A stretch of DNA of 64,000 nt from Flammulina velutipes (Eukaryota > Basidiomycota > Agaricomycetes > Agaricales > Physalacriaceae), in assembly GCA_011800155.1 (NCBI GenBank), contig CM022371.1, positions 2,542,001-2,606,000 on the forward strand, given 5' to 3'. The notes under the pieces were generated by a model. It ran no database searches. It worked only from the letters and a program-made list of their open reading frames with translations, and had not been told where the DNA came from. Each line of letters opens with the position of its first letter. Positions within the stretch are counted from its first letter, which is position 1. Below are positions 9,182 to 24,112 of this stretch, in pieces. The position numbers and the translations under genes are program-made.

Positions 9182-11997
9182 GGCGTCTCTAGTTCGCCCT
9201 AGCTTCGAGTTTCGACGATGCCTTTCGTTGTACACATAATCAGACCTCGCCGAAGATTCCCCGCAACAGTCCAGGCTGGCGTATGTGTGCTATATTTTCT
9301 CGACTATGCTTGTATCACTACTACTTAGGTTGAAGGGCGACATGTACAACATCCACGAATCATATCAAACACTGTCTTTGACTCTCCTCGCACTTTGACC
9401 CTCACCTAGCGGAATTCTCCGCTTTACGAAGGCATGATGGACAAGTCGTATTCTTGTTGGGAGCTGCAAAAGCATCATGTCAATCATTGCAACATCGACA
9501 TCACCCGTTTACGCACAGTACTGCTCTGGGTATTGATGGCTAAATTTATGTTAGCGAAGCGCGAAACAAGCCAGGATATACAAGACTTACTATTGCCAGC
9601 ATGTTTTCGAGCAGTCAGGAGGCCTACAGGTGGGAGGGTGTGCGGGGCTAAATTTGCAGGTAGCTTGGCCACATTTAATCTGCCAATAGTCAATCGCTCA
9701 GCTGATAAAAGAATAGCTGCGCTCCGCACTTCTTCGTCTGGCTACCGGACCGTTTGGTGAGCTCGTGGGTGTAGCATGAAGATTCCAGATTGCTTACCAT
9801 GTTCACAGCGTGACCGCATCTAAGGAAACGGGACGGTCAAAAAGTTTCCGAACAATAAAGGCCCGATACCCACTGCGTGTAGACGTTTCGCACTCTGCAG
9901 TTGTCAGTGAGCTCGTCTCCATAATATATACGTGTGAGTTGGCTTACTGGCGCCAGTGACACATGATGAATGTAGGAGACAGGGATGGGCGTCTTCAAGT
10001 TGCGAGAGTATCTAAGGTAAAGGTGACTGTGGCATGCTTATATCCTCAGAGCTTCGGCATCTAGCGTCGCTGTTTCAGTGGCATCCGCTACGCTCCTCCC
10101 CAATCATTAAAGTGTAATACGAGAGAACCTTCACTCTGGCAAGTTTCGACATTCTTGGAGTGCCTAGCAATGTTCATCTTACCAGCTATTTGGCGCAAGA
10201 TTTCGGACTGGGGATCAAATCTGGTGAATGTCTCTCCATTCTGGCCCTTTGACGGCAGCTGTCGATTCTCCGAAGACTCTTGTGCTACACGGATAACTGC
10301 GTTCATTTTTATTACCAACTCGGCGGAGCAACAAACGCGGCCTTCAATTGACAGTTGACTTCGCTGCGCGAGCCTAGAAGAATTAAAGTAAACTACATCG
10401 GTAAGTTCTAAGGTGATATCGATTCAACGGAGCTAAAGTACCTATAGGATTGACTTTTACGAGGGAAGAATCTGCCTCGATCCAAGCAGGCGATAGTATG
10501 CCTGGTAGGCGATGCATCTTGGAGTTTCCAGGGCGTTACTCAGCTCCTGACTGCTCGGCAAACACGATGAACTCCTCTGTATACTCAAGAATGCATACCC
10601 CTTGCGACGAATACACAAGTGGCTGAACTTGGGTAACCTCGTCGGGATGGAATCTGGTGGAATCACTGACGCGCAACAGAATATTACGGTCCCGCGTATT
10701 CGATTTCTCGTTTAACCGAACAACACAATGCGAGATAACGGCCCTCTGCTTTTCGATTAAACCGAGAGTTGCCACCACGCTTCCCTTACTCTTAGGGAGA
10801 GACAGGGAGTGAATCGAGGCGATCAGCTGCTTTCGATAGCACATTAACGTGTGACCGATGAACTGACAGGATTCCTAGCTCTCCGCGGACATATCTTTTC
10901 TTCATGTCAACCTTGGAAAACCTACGACCGTTGCCTTTTTGTCTTTCGGCTAATGCCGAATAAACCACATATTGCCGAATTCAGATCAGCGCCACACCAC
11001 AGGCGCCCTCAGAAGTAGATAGATACGAAGATAGCGATTCGGAACATACGAAGGGAGGGATAATGCGTCACTGGGGCAGGCATACTAAATGGCAGGCAAG
11101 TCACATCTTGTCTAATTTAGTGTATCTATGAACACGCATCTTCAAACTATTCACGAAGCTTCTCAGGGTGTATGTCGCGCACATGTTCATCACAGGGTCG
11201 TTCCACCCAAGTACCCTCAATGAAATGTTCGTGGTCACTTCCTTACATCACTGATATGTGGTCAACTACTTCTTTGGAGTTCTCACCGCGCAAAACATTC
11301 GTTCAGCCGTTAATAGTTTGCAAATTGGGTATCGAGGGCCGACTGGTTGGCGATAGCAGCATACTGGTGTCCCGCACATTATAGCCATGCTCCCAACACG
11401 CTCGCCTCCCGCGCTGCCTCCCGCTGTGAACGACGACGATACACCTGGTGCCGGCGGAAGTCGTGCTCCGTCCGGTGACTTCTATTCATACCGAGCACCT
11501 CCAGAATGTTTCTCAAGCACTACATGTAGTCGCTTCCTTAGTCTCCTGCTCCAATGAACGAGTGCAATGCACATTTGCGCCACAGCGGCCATACGCCCCA
11601 AGCACGTGCTCTCAGTTTGCACCCGGCCACCAATCAAACCCAAGTAGTAAGTGCATCTCGTCATTCACTCGCTCGCGGCCCAGTCGTAACTTCCTTCAAC
11701 TTAAACACGATTGATGACATCGTATTTATCGACGAAGTTAGATTGTGACAGACGAAGGCCTTCCTTCCGAGCAACAAGAATCAAGGATCATTCCACAGGT
11801 TCATCTAATGGGTTCTCATGTGAGCTGCGACCTGTCTTGAGTTTGGCTTAGGTGTACATAGATTCGCATTAATGGTGGAGGTTGGATGGTCAGTTTCCAT
11901 TTATTGTTGAACAGCCTAATCAGGTTACAGAGAATGCGAGCTAAACGATGAGGGCGATAATAAGTACATAAGTGATTCATCAACGAGAAAGAAAGTC
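9182..11997. other. 2.8 kb without a confident gene; scattered exon-like fragments
   Basis: No family is recognised here. On the plus strand, 9218-9407 can be spliced into a 47-residue peptide starting MPFVVHIIRPRRRFPATVQ. On the minus strand, stretches at about 10844-10536, 10370-10088 and 10080-9750 are open and flanked by plausible splice sites, which suggests a decayed or unusual multi-exon gene. A short frame near 11388 (plus) is Pro-rich. None shows motifs, and the pieces do not join into one convincing protein. No terminal repeats, transposase or reverse transcriptase signatures are visible. Possibilities are a fast-evolving orphan gene, a gene relic, or non-coding DNA. Confidence 0.4.
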
Positions 11998-13583
<1,586 letters not shown>

Positions 13584-13686
13584 TTTTACAACGGCGAGTT
13601 GGAGGTGTTGAAGGGAGTTGCGGAGTTTGAACTTGTTCACTGCCGTCAACAACGACCACCTCGTCGTTCAAAAGTCTGCTTTCACC
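13584..13686. promoter_or_regulatory. Putative bidirectional promoter between FAL1 and SF3A3
   Basis: Only 103 bases separate the start codons of the divergent FAL1 and SF3A3 genes, so 5' UTRs and promoter elements of both must share or overlap this space. No TATA box is evident, as expected for housekeeping genes. The call rests on geometry only. Confidence 0.5.
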
Positions 13687-15532
13687 ATGGATTCCGTTCT
13701 CGAGGTTCAGCGACAAACACACGAGGAAATTGAGCGCTTCGAGAGGGCGCTGTACACGGTGCTAGCGAGGAACCAGTCTGTGCACGAATCGCGACTGCAA
13801 AATGAACATCACGCCTCGCAAATGCTGGACAGGATACATTCGCGCGCCGTCGCCTTGAACGGGCACTACGAGGACACGGACGCCAGAAAAGCAGAAATCG
13901 ACGCCATTTCCGCGCCTCAGCAGCCCAACGACCTGTCGGAATTCTATGCGCGGTTGGTTAAAATCCAAGAGCACCACAGCAAGTATCCTGATTCTGTCGC
14001 AGGAGGCTTCGACCTCGAACTGGCTTCGCTGCTAGAGGAATATAATCAGGATGAGGACGACGAATACGCTGAGGAGGACCGTATGTATTCTCACCATCTG
14101 TCAACACTTGTAGACTCACCTCCCCCAAGCCATATCTCTCATGTTTTCTGGTGAAGAAGCCTACGGAAAGTACCTTGACCTGTACGCCAACCACAGTGCC
14201 TACTGTAATCTCAAAAATATTGGCAAGCGACCTGGCTATCTGCAATACCTCGACCTCCTTCTCGCTGCTCAGCAAGGGTTCATTCATCAGGAGCTATCTA
14301 GGGACGTACGTTTCACCAGAGACTACGAATTGTGAGTTGGTACCTCTGTGTTCTCCTTCTCTTCTTATGTTTGTCTAGATACATCACAAGTCTTTATACT
14401 TATCTTCTCTCCTTCGCCAAGCGTACGCAGCCTCTGGTAGATGTAGACGCTCAACAGCGTGATTCAGAGCTTGCCTTTGTCGAACTCTGGGACTCGGGGG
14501 CCTTGAAGGACTGGGAAGAGCTGGCACCCAAGGACGCAGTGAACAGTGCCACCGGTGTGTGGTGTGCGGCATGTACGTACTCTATAGTCTTTTGCAATGA
14601 CATTTGTCGAATTCTTCCTAGGTCAAAAACATTACAGCAAACAGACCGTATACGACGCTCATCTCACTTCCAAAAAACACATCAGAGCCTCCGCAAGACT
14701 GGCTGAGTCTGGCGCTGCTGCCTCTTCCGTCAACCCGAACGGGGATACGCCACAATCCCATCATGCCCACCAATCCTCTGCCAAGTCTCGCCTTAGAACC
14801 TCCGCACTCCACACTCATCTAGCTTCGTCCATTTTAGCCAATCTCGTATCTATTGTGAACGACACAAAGTCGAACGTTGAGCGAAGGTTCTCTCTTACTG
14901 CGCGGGAGAGAGAACAAGAGCTACTGGAACAGTCGAAGCCACAGGCACCTGCGCCAGCACCGAAGGATGACAAAGAAGAGGAGGAAGAGGAAGAGGAACG
15001 CATCTATAATCCGCTCAAACTTCCTATGGGATGGGATGGGAAACCAATTCCGTATTGGTTATACAAGCTGCATGGTTTAGGTGTCGAGTACCGGTGTGAA
15101 ATCTGTTCAGATCACGTCTACATGGGAAGGTAGGTCGCATTGTTCTATTTCTCCATCCTCGACTCACGGCATGCACCCTAGGAAAAACTTCGAAAGACAC
15201 TTTCAAGTAGCCTTCTCTCAACTAAATTTGTCGCTCTTGCTAATCTTCCCTCTTCTCAGGAATCACGACATGCCTTCGGGATGCGAGCTTTGGGTCTTCC
15301 AAACACAAAGCATTTTCACGAGATCACAGGTATCGATGATGCCCTTGCCTGTAAGTCGTTTTGCGGAACTATCTCCTCTCTCTTCTGACCAATCAAAGTG
15401 GCCGAAAAACTCAAGCAAGAGGGCCGCCATGAAATCTTCGAAATGGAGACCATGGAAGAACTTGAGGATGAAGATGGTAATGTGTATAATCGTAAGACAT
15501 ACGAGGACTTGAAGAAGCAAGGAATTATCTAA
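13687..15532 (+). CDS. SF3A3: Splicing factor 3A subunit 3 (SF3a60/Prp9)
   Basis: Seven exons, 13687-14080, 14130-14331, 14379-14572, 14622-15129, 15182-15206, 15260-15350 and 15399-15532, sum to 515 residues (human 501). The N-terminus [20 protein letters not shown] matches the SF3a60 N-terminal helix. The central [14 protein letters not shown] is diagnostic. A C2H2 finger lies at [20 protein letters not shown], and a C-terminal matrin-type finger at [19 protein letters not shown]. An acidic run of Glu precedes the [12 protein letters not shown] segment. The protein is part of U2 snRNP SF3a and is needed for prespliceosome formation. A 25-base exon (15182-15206) encodes part of the second finger. 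Confidence 0.96.
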
Positions 15533-15666
15533 ACCGTAGCTCATGACTGATTCTGTATTGTATGCTCGCTCCCTTTTGACAGTTAATTGATGTTTTGTTC
15601 AGTTTCTTTCGGTCTACGGGTATGCATTCTCTACAATACAACAATATCGTAGGACAAGTAAAAAGT

Positions 15667-18600
15667 CTAGTCGGACGAACGTGTGATACGTAGTGGAGGA
15701 GGCGGTGGCGGAGCTTTTCTTGTCGGTTCCATCGGTGTGGGTAACGCTAATGCATGCATGTACAGTTCTTCGTCAGATGATGTGGGTGAGGATGACAAAG
15801 TAGATCTCGACGAATCAAAGGGGTTCTTCCTCTGCTTCAGTTCTGATAATGCGCTGAATTCCGACAGAGAAAGAACGCCACCAGGGATTTCTACCGAGAC
15901 AGATCAGTATTGAAGGTCAGCGCTTGTTCTGAGGAAGCGCACCTGGCGTGTCCCACCACACCAAGTCGTCTGAGCTAGGCGGTGGCACTAATGGAGGATC
16001 AATTAAAGTCAGTTTAGGGATGATTGAAATGGGAACGAACAATCTTGTTCTTCGTCGAGTGAAATCCTCAACGACGCAAGCTTCTCATCTAATTTCTCCC
16101 CCGGCCCCGTCGATATCACATTATCCAATAGAATCTGAGAAAGCGCCAAACGCTTGGCAGTGTCGATGACGCGGACATTGGCTCTGAAAATGGCAAACAC
16201 TACGCCGAAAGAAAATTGAAGTTTGAAGACAGATATGAAGAGGTCGTGCTTACCAGGTCGATGGTCAGAGCCTTTCAACTCAGCTCTCGAATAAACTGCG
16301 AGATCCAGTGAATTCCCGCGGTAAAGGATGCGATCTACGGGCATGTGTGAAGATGTAGGATCGATGAGATAGATAGTTATCGTACCGGTCCACGCTGGTA
16401 TGCGGTACTTCTCACTTGTGTCATAGTTATCTGTACCGAGATCATATCGGTATGTTGGCCTGAACAGAAGAGGCCCCTCTTCATATCCGGCGAAGGCGAT
16501 TCCTGCATCCATGACTTGCTTCAGCTGGCACGAAGACATACGTCAGCTCGATAGTTTTGTATTCGCCTCGCACTAACCTGATCAGCAGATACAAGAGAAT
16601 CAAACTCGTCAGCTTCTGCTAGGGGTCGCACGGTGTCATTGTCAAGATCAATTCGATAGTTTGTGTCCGCCGCCCAGATGATATTACTTCGAAAGTGTCA
16701 AATGGAACCCAGCAACGCCAAACAGTCGGTACTCACTCATGGCTGGTGACAGTTTTGCCTCGTAGAAAGTGGAGCTCGTGATTTATCGTTCTGTAGTCCG
16801 CGTTTCTTTCTTCGACGTTAGAATGCCCCGCGGCCAGATGTGCTGTGAGGAAGCAAAACGTGGTGTCGTGATATTGCAAACGGATACCCACACCACCCTT
16901 GTTTCCGGACATGCCGCGCAAGCCAGTCTGCAAAGGTTAAGCTCACAATGGGAGTACGACATGTAGGGAAATTACAAGCCTTGCGTGATGTGGCTTCCAC
17001 ATTTCGGATTACAGGCGTTAATTCTGTTTTAACTAAGACGAAGAGCGCAGTTCCAACAAGCTAAATTACATCAGGATATGAATGAGTCAAAGTAGATCGT
17101 AACTGACTTGTTCGCTCCGGAGTAAGATGTATGAACTGCGCTTGTTAGGTCGCTTTTCTAATGTATCCAATATACGAGCCTCCCATATTCGTCTGATCGC
17201 GTGAGCATTGGCGGACGATGGCAAGAAGGCAAACGACATACCGCTTTTCGGGGTCTGTCTGCACAATTTGTTGCGCAGTGAGGGGAACAATCTCTTGGAA
17301 TCCCAGCACAAAGATATCTGGGCTAAACAGAACATAAGATGAAATTCAAGATCATGCCAATCTGCATACTCTGATACGCCTACGTAGACAAATTAGAACG
17401 AAACGCTGACACGAGCCTGTGTACTGGACTCACTTTCACGTGGAAACAGCCAAGGTAGCAGAGATTCTGAGGGGGGCTGGAGGCAATTAAGTTACCATAG
17501 AACGAACAGGCACTAGATACACACGTACTCGTCCATTCAAATTCCATGTCCCTACGAAGACGGTGCACTGCTTTGTTGTTGAATATTCCGACAGTCTATG
17601 ATAAGAATTCAGAGGAATTAGGCGTTGACGAAAATGGTGAGTACGAACCGTTGTTCGAGAGCTAGTCTGACAGAATCGTGAATGGGGTCAAATATTGTAA
17701 CCGACTGTTGAAGGCTCATATTGCCCTAACAAATAATCAGCACGTCGGTGATGCTAAATCAAGAAAGTGCTTAGTACTAGCAGCATGTCGATAGCCACTT
17801 GCTTCGCCTTGTCTTGGAAATTATTGATATAGGCACGAGACACGCTTTTTGTGGCGTCGGATAGAACGCCAGCCAACGTTCTCTTTCCCGTCCGCGTAAA
17901 GCTAGTGTTTAGAGCTCCCGTTCCCGCGTAGATTTTGGATAGCGCGTCACCATTTTCTGCCCAAAGCTCGCGATGGAAACCCCACAACGCATTGGAATGT
18001 ATCCAATGCCGGTGTGCACCGAGGATGAACTGCTCGAGAGACAAACGGGAAAGGATATCTTGCACGAAGTTCGTACGATCGAGGCTAATATCGAGTCAGT
18101 ACATCCTGTTCCGTGAGATCTATGTTCTTGACGACTCACCAATCCAAGCAATTCGTCCTGAATACTCCTTTTTGCTGCGTAATGAGCGTATCCGTGCTCG
18201 CATCAGACACTGTATAGCCATACTGGTCGACATGCCCAGCGATTGCTTCTGACCGTCTGCCGAAATTGTAGCTTGAGCCAGAGGCGACACAGGCAAGAAC
18301 TCACCGAAGTTCCTTTATTACGCTGTCATGTCCACCAATTCTTACAGCATTGTGAAAGTCAAAGTGGGTAATCCCCAGGGAATCGGCGAACACGGTACTT
18401 GCCAGCTGAAGATGCCTGGCGTAGGCTAGGGTAAGGATAGCTTCATTCTCTTTGGCTCCCAGCAAGTTGACGACGTGAACACCCCCGTATTCTTCGGTGA
18501 GATGGGAGAAGTGTCGCTCAAATGCTGGCTGCGAAGCATGAGGTCGGGTAATTTGTATCTTGTGTCCAAAGGTTTGAAGGCCCTGCTGCTCCCAGAATAC

Positions 18601-19862
18601 TACAATTTCGGTTCGGATTTAAGACAGTCTTCTTCATTGAGGAGGTGAAGTACATACACGGGACGCTGCCACGAACTTGTACATAGCTTACACAGTGCTG
18701 ATCTGTACTGAACAACACCTCCGTCTGAAATCGACTCAGAAATGATACCCGAGCATGCGCAAGAGACGCACCTCGACAAAATTGGCGCAGTTGCCATCAT
18801 CGTCTACGCCTCGGGTATTGAATCTGGTGCCAGCGCGTTTTGAGCCAAGTCGTGAGATCAGAGACAGGGTCGCAATAGTAGGTTTGCCATCGGTCGGAGG
18901 CATTGGAAGGGCCATTGAACTGATGCCTACATAGCCTTGAATTGCAAGGATCTTTCAAAGAATGAGATGTATAGCATTGAAATGATCAGGCTGGCGTACA
19001 ATGAAATGACATAGATCTAGCTCGTCTCTCTCGCTTTGCGACAGCCTTTCCCTGAATTCAAGAAGGCTGCGGACTATATATTCGTTCCAGACGAAACGTT
19101 CATCGTAAGTCGCGGCATCGCTTGCATCTCTTGAAAGTCTATGAGATAGTCGCGATGATAGATCCCAGTGAGAGTCTGTAGCATAATAGAACGATCCCGA
19201 CGACATGATCTTGGTCAAAGGCATGCACGGATGTTCAAAAATTTGAGATGAGGCTGCTGGCATGTCGGCGTAGTCAGGACTTGATGAGATATCCCCGGTC
19301 GCCGAAGCAGCGTCGTCCCATGCACCGGAAGAAAGACTGTAGAAAGACACTTCATGAATGCGAGCGACTAGTTCTGGAGATTCAGCCGATGGTCGAGAGT
19401 TTCCTATCTCTGTGGAAGCGGTCACCAGCGCAAGGAATAGATCTGTATAAATTAGACTTTGTGCATGTGCGATGCATGGTGCGCACCATTTTCCACTGAA
19501 ATAAGTCCAAGACATCCCTTCACTGGTCTACTTGTTAATCTGATTGTTTGCGTGAGGTCGACTTGGTCTTTGGGTAGGAATTCAACGACTGCTTGGTTTG
19601 ACCGATCTCCAGCTCGGAATACGAGTGCTCGTCGTGGTCGTCCTTGTCGCTCGTCCTGTGAGCTTGTTACAAGATACAGTGCCCGGGGGACACTGGACGC
19701 GTAGAGATACATAGCATTGGTCGTCGTGAGCGACGAACGGAGAGTGGCGTTGTTTGTAATATCCGTGATTGCCAAACATGGTGACCGGAGCTGTGCCGTT
19801 GTGGCGCTCGAACATACTAAGCTCTCCACCGTCAAACCCAACTTTTGTATCGGTTGTTTCAT
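15667..19862 (-). CDS. Synaptojanin-like polyphosphoinositide phosphatase (Sac plus 5-phosphatase)
   Basis: A large gene with more than ten short introns. The N-terminal half is a Sac domain: [45 protein letters not shown] and the catalytic P-loop [16 protein letters not shown], split by an intron at 18086-18127. The C-terminal half is an inositol polyphosphate 5-phosphatase: [51 protein letters not shown] and [11 protein letters not shown]. The tail has a short poly-Pro run (APPPPPPL) before the stop at 15667-15669. This matches yeast Inp52/Inp53, which dephosphorylate PI(4,5)P2 and other phosphoinositides in endocytosis and TGN traffic. Both catalytic sites look intact. The start at 19862 is the first Met in the Sac reading frame. 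Confidence 0.93.
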
Positions 19863-20136
19863 CCTTGAAAAGCAGCCTCATTTGTTTGATGCAAACCCTC
19901 GAACACAACACTGCTTGCCTGTCTCAAGGGTGTTATCGTTGTTGAACGGTTGTTCTGGATCATTCGGGTGCAAATCGAATTCCTATCTTTCCCTTCGCAG
20001 CTGTCGATCTTTATCAACGCCACGTTGTAAACATCTTCAAAATCAAGAAATCAAATTGATGCGCCCTCAGGGCTACACTCAATTCCGCACTGCCAGCGGG
20101 TTCACTCCTTATCCTTGCACCACACCATTCGCTTAG

Positions 20137-22088
20137 ATGGCGCCAAATGCCTATAATCTCACCGTTTACGACCAGTCATCTACCATAGTGTACTCCCCAT
20201 TTCGCGACGGCCCGCTCGACTCTGGCTGGAGGGTGTACTATTCAAGCAGCTCTGATGCTACTTACGACGAAACCCACGCTACTGAAAATCTCTCCTCCGG
20301 TACATCTACCCACAGCACCATCCTAGAGGGTGCTAACCTCCAAATCGACTTCATGGGGACTGCTGTCTACTTGTACGGTTCAGGTTCAGCAGGTGCTTAC
20401 ACGACAACCTTGGATGGTGGAGACGCGGAGGATGGAAATCCCGAGGACGGCGTGCTAGCCAGTTATACTGGCTTAGACTTCAAAGCCCATACCATTGTCT
20501 TGACAACTACATCAAATTCGCAACTCAATTTCACTCAGGCAGTGTTGACCATTGGAGTCGGTGAAGCTGGGTGCGTGAAGTTTGACTGTATCTTACGTGA
20601 CCTTGACGCATTTCAATAGGGCCACCATTTCAAACAACAAAATCAATGCTGTAGACGTTGCGGCCGATGGGTCCACCACTCTCAATTCTGCTTTTACCAC
20701 TCAAGGGAACGGACCTTTTAGCACGGACCACAATGCACAAGGCTATTCGCGAGTAGATACCACAGGCGATGGCTCTAAAGTGATCTTTGAATTCAATAGC
20801 GCGTCAGTCTTTTATATTAAGCTTGCATTCGCACAATTGATCCTCTATAGGTCAACGATACTGGTGTACGGGGTACGTGTGCTCTACATTCCATCTTTCC
20901 CCGTCTGATCTGGCCATAACAGACGATGAATTACGATCATGATGTATACAGTGTTTCTCTCAATCCATCCGCTGGTATATCAACGAAAAGTCGGACATTT
21001 AACGCTACCTCACGATGGTTTGCCTACGACGTCCTGATATATTGGGAGACGGATTTGGATCAGGATACTACATATCAACTCACACTACAGAACGAGGCCA
21101 ACGGAAAATACATGGACGTGCATTCAGTGAGAGCCTTTTCTCGTATACTCTTACTACAGATTAAGCACTGAACATTATGTAGGTAACACTGATGGAAGCA
21201 AAATCTGCATCGTACGTCTACTATCGGCTTCCAGGCGAATGAAAGTCGAACGTGTTCATCATAGTAGCTCTACATCTGAGTCTTCTGCAACCAACACATC
21301 TATAATCAGCGATTCGAGCCGTGGCAGCACACTTACAACCGGTGCCATCGTTGGTATTGCGGTGAGTAGCAAGCAGTTCATTCGACTCTGTAAACCAATT
21401 TACGCTTCATGCAGATCGCCGGGGTAGTCGCCATTGCCGTAGTGTTTATCTTTCTCTTCTGGCGCCGCAGGCATCTCAAGTACGTCGTCAGTCTATTACA
21501 ACAAACATACCACTGAGACAGTATCACAGAAAGAAGCAACGACAGGAGCCTCACTTCGGGTTGTACGATACCAGCTACCAAATTGATCCATTCTCCGCAT
21601 CTGAGATGGCTCCGCGGCAACCTTCATGTACGTTAGCTCATCTCAATCCTCTTACACCGTTGGAAACTAACCATAAAACAGATACCGAACCTCTGCTCTC
21701 AGGTTATGTAGAGCCGTTCACTGCCTCCTCCACCGACCGAGGAACACTCTCGGCTGCTGCTTCCAAGTACCACTTGGATACACCTGGACGGGCGTCAACC
21801 TACAGCCTAGACACATCTTCCCATTCTACCCTTCCTGCAGGAGCCGCAGGTCCGAGGGTGACCTATCATTTGAGCGAAGATGGAATGCGCGCAATTTCGG
21901 ACCCGGGGTCATCATCAAGTGGAAGTGGGATGAACAAAGGCTCTGCTAGTAGTCCTCGGCCGAATCAGCGAGTTGTTCGTCAAGAGACTGATGCTGGGCC
22001 TCTACCATTACCTGACCAGCCCGATACCGAAGAAGTACTTCCCCCTGGGTACAATCCCGCTTGGGTGGCCGGTTCATCTTCGCGGTGA
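20137..22088 (+). CDS. Single-span membrane protein with Ser/Thr-rich stalk, agaric family
   Basis: Several exons; the first runs 20137 to about 20571. The N-terminal region (MAPNAYNLTVYDQSSTIVYS) and later VYLYGS and TSRWFAYDVLIYWETD resemble the beta-sandwich ectodomains of a large basidiomycete membrane family. A Ser/Thr-rich stalk follows, then a membrane helix TTGAIVGIAIAGVVAIAVVF, a basic stop-transfer RRRHLK, and a long low-complexity cytoplasmic tail ending PPGYNPAWVAGSSSR. No classical signal peptide is visible at the chosen start. An in-frame stop lies just upstream, so either an unseen 5' exon exists or export relies on the internal helix. Function is unknown. It is divergent from the Sac/5-phosphatase gene. 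Confidence 0.75.
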
Positions 22089-22287
22089 GCCAGCCGTTCT
22101 TGGACGACGCTCGTTCTTGCATTATCTATGGACACATCGTAAATTTTATTCGCAACACTTATATATAAACAATTTAATGATCTGCCACGCTTCTTCATTC
22201 TACGCATCTCACGGTCCGTTTCTTACCAAAGGAATCTGAACTCTTGAAAAGCCTCATATATCACGACTAGGCAGAATCGTTGCACAA

Positions 22288-23410
22288 CTACTCTCGAAAC
22301 ACATGATCAGTAGGAGCTGGAGAAGATGCCTTTCTAATTCCCAGCCCAACCCTTTCTGGCCCTCTCATTGTACTCGCGCGTTTTGGTGGTGTACCGAGCC
22401 GTATAGAAGAAGACCCGCCCATCTGCCGATCGTATTCCAAAGCGGGAGAACGAGGAGGTGGTACGACAGCAGAATATGTGGACGCGGGGCGTGGTGAACT
22501 GGAACGCGGGTATCTCCCATTGGGCGTTTGAGGTGGTAGAGGAGAATGCGGGGCGATTATTCCTTCGTCCCTCCGAGGTTTACTAAGAGGAAGAGACGAG
22601 ATTATTGATCTAAAGAGCGAGACTCTTGATTTTTGAGGCTGTTGTAGGGGGAATGTCGATGTAGAGGGCGATGCCATTGAATCTATGGCAGATTGGGTCA
22701 GGAAAGGATATACGTATGTGCTAAGTTGTCACACCTGTTGAGCTCGAAATAGGAAGAGCGTTGTCGTTGGCGCTCAGACTTAAGAAAAGGAAGAGTGGTA
22801 CGAGCCAAACGCAGATCCCGAAGAAGGATGCGATTTCCTTGAAACCCAATCGTGGGGCAACATTTCGCGCTCCGTATTGGCGAGCCTGCTCGTGGTATGC
22901 GGTGGCCTGGCGAGAGAAGTAGAAGAACCACAGGAAGTGGTCGGTGACCACGAGGATGCACGAGGAAATGAATACTGGGGATGAAAGCGAGATGAGAGGC
23001 CATGTATGGGAGAAGTTTTGGAGGTAGACGATATGGCATACGACGGAGAACAACGTCGGAATGAAAGGAAGCGATTCGGTCCAGTAGAGCAGTAGATGCA
23101 GGAATATGATGACCTAGAAGCTGTTCAGGTTTGAAGGAAGTTGGGAGACGAGAATGAAATACATATGTTCCTGTCTGACCATAGTATTTAGCTGCTCTTG
23201 AATGCTCTTCGATGAGTTCTGACACATATAAGAGCCCGCTCGCTAGTAGGAGTTAGTCAGATAACCAAAGGCATTCCAACAGTTGACTCGCCCAGTGATA
23301 GAACAACGAAACATAGTGCAGCCGCGACGGCTACATAGCTGTCCAGACACATTCAATAGGCGTATTAGCAGAGGTAGAAGGACATGCCTAATATAATATA
23401 AAATACCCAT
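22288..23410 (-). CDS. SVP26: ER-Golgi cargo adaptor Svp26/TEX261 (Erv26 family)
   Basis: The first exons are 23410-23388 and 23338-23292, and the third starts at 23242. Spliced, the N-terminus is MGILYYISYVAVAAALCFVV followed by LASGLLYVSELIEEHS, the family hallmark. HIVYLQNF, DHFLWFFYF and FKEIASFFGICVWLVPLFLF follow, giving four membrane spans. Erv26/Svp26 packages mannosyltransferases and alkaline phosphatase into COPII vesicles. The first two introns appear to start with GC, not GT. A cytoplasmic Ser/Pro-rich C-terminal extension of roughly 130 residues is longer than in yeast. The stop is at 22288. Confidence 0.92.
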
Positions 23411-24112
23411 TTTAGAGCCCCCAATGATATGTTCTCGTGCTTTATCTGTGCCGCCAAAGACGTTGAAGGCGCGAACGCAACTGAGTGAACACAGGCTGAG
23501 GACAGAGCCTGTTCCACGATTGCAATGACGCACGATCACGTGAACTGACGATCGCGCGCATGAGATTCGCGAAAAATAAATTTCTCAGAGATAGACGAGC
23601 AATCGAAGAGAAAAAACGATGTAGAGAACAAGTTTTACTATGCAAAAATTGATAAATGACACAAAGTTAGATGCGCCACACTTTGGTAATTCCTATATGT
23701 CGATGGTCGGCGAGTACTCGTCATCCCAATGGCTGATAATACGATGTCGACGGATAGCCACGGAATGTGGCGTCAGCTGAGCATGCTTTGTCGCGTCTTG
23801 TTCCGTATAATCCGAACGTTGGAGAAGACATGAAGTGCGATAAAGGGAGTTGTAATGGCAGTATTTTTTCCAAAGCCCTAGTACGCTGTACCCACATCAG
23901 ATGAAGCTCTTTACGCTAGTCCTGCAATAAAAGCTACAGATAAAGTAAGGACACCCGGGAAGATTCGCGAGCAACGAGTCACTGACGAGGGATGGATCGG
24001 CAGAAATCATGAGTAATCGGCTCGGCATGCCGGGCAGCAGGCAGGGTCAGGCAATTCCCAGTTTTCAACCTGCTCTCATCGTCGACGCTGTTGGGCACAG
24101 CAACGACCGAAT
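23411..24112. other. Divergent intergenic region, 0.7 kb
   Basis: This region lies between SVP26 (minus) and the PPR gene (plus). Short frames on both strands have no recognisable content and no RNA gene fold is evident. It probably contains two promoters. Confidence 0.5.

Noticed and set aside
9182..11997. Transposon remnant
   Set aside because: No terminal inverted or direct repeats, no transposase or polymerase motif, and no target-site duplication could be seen.
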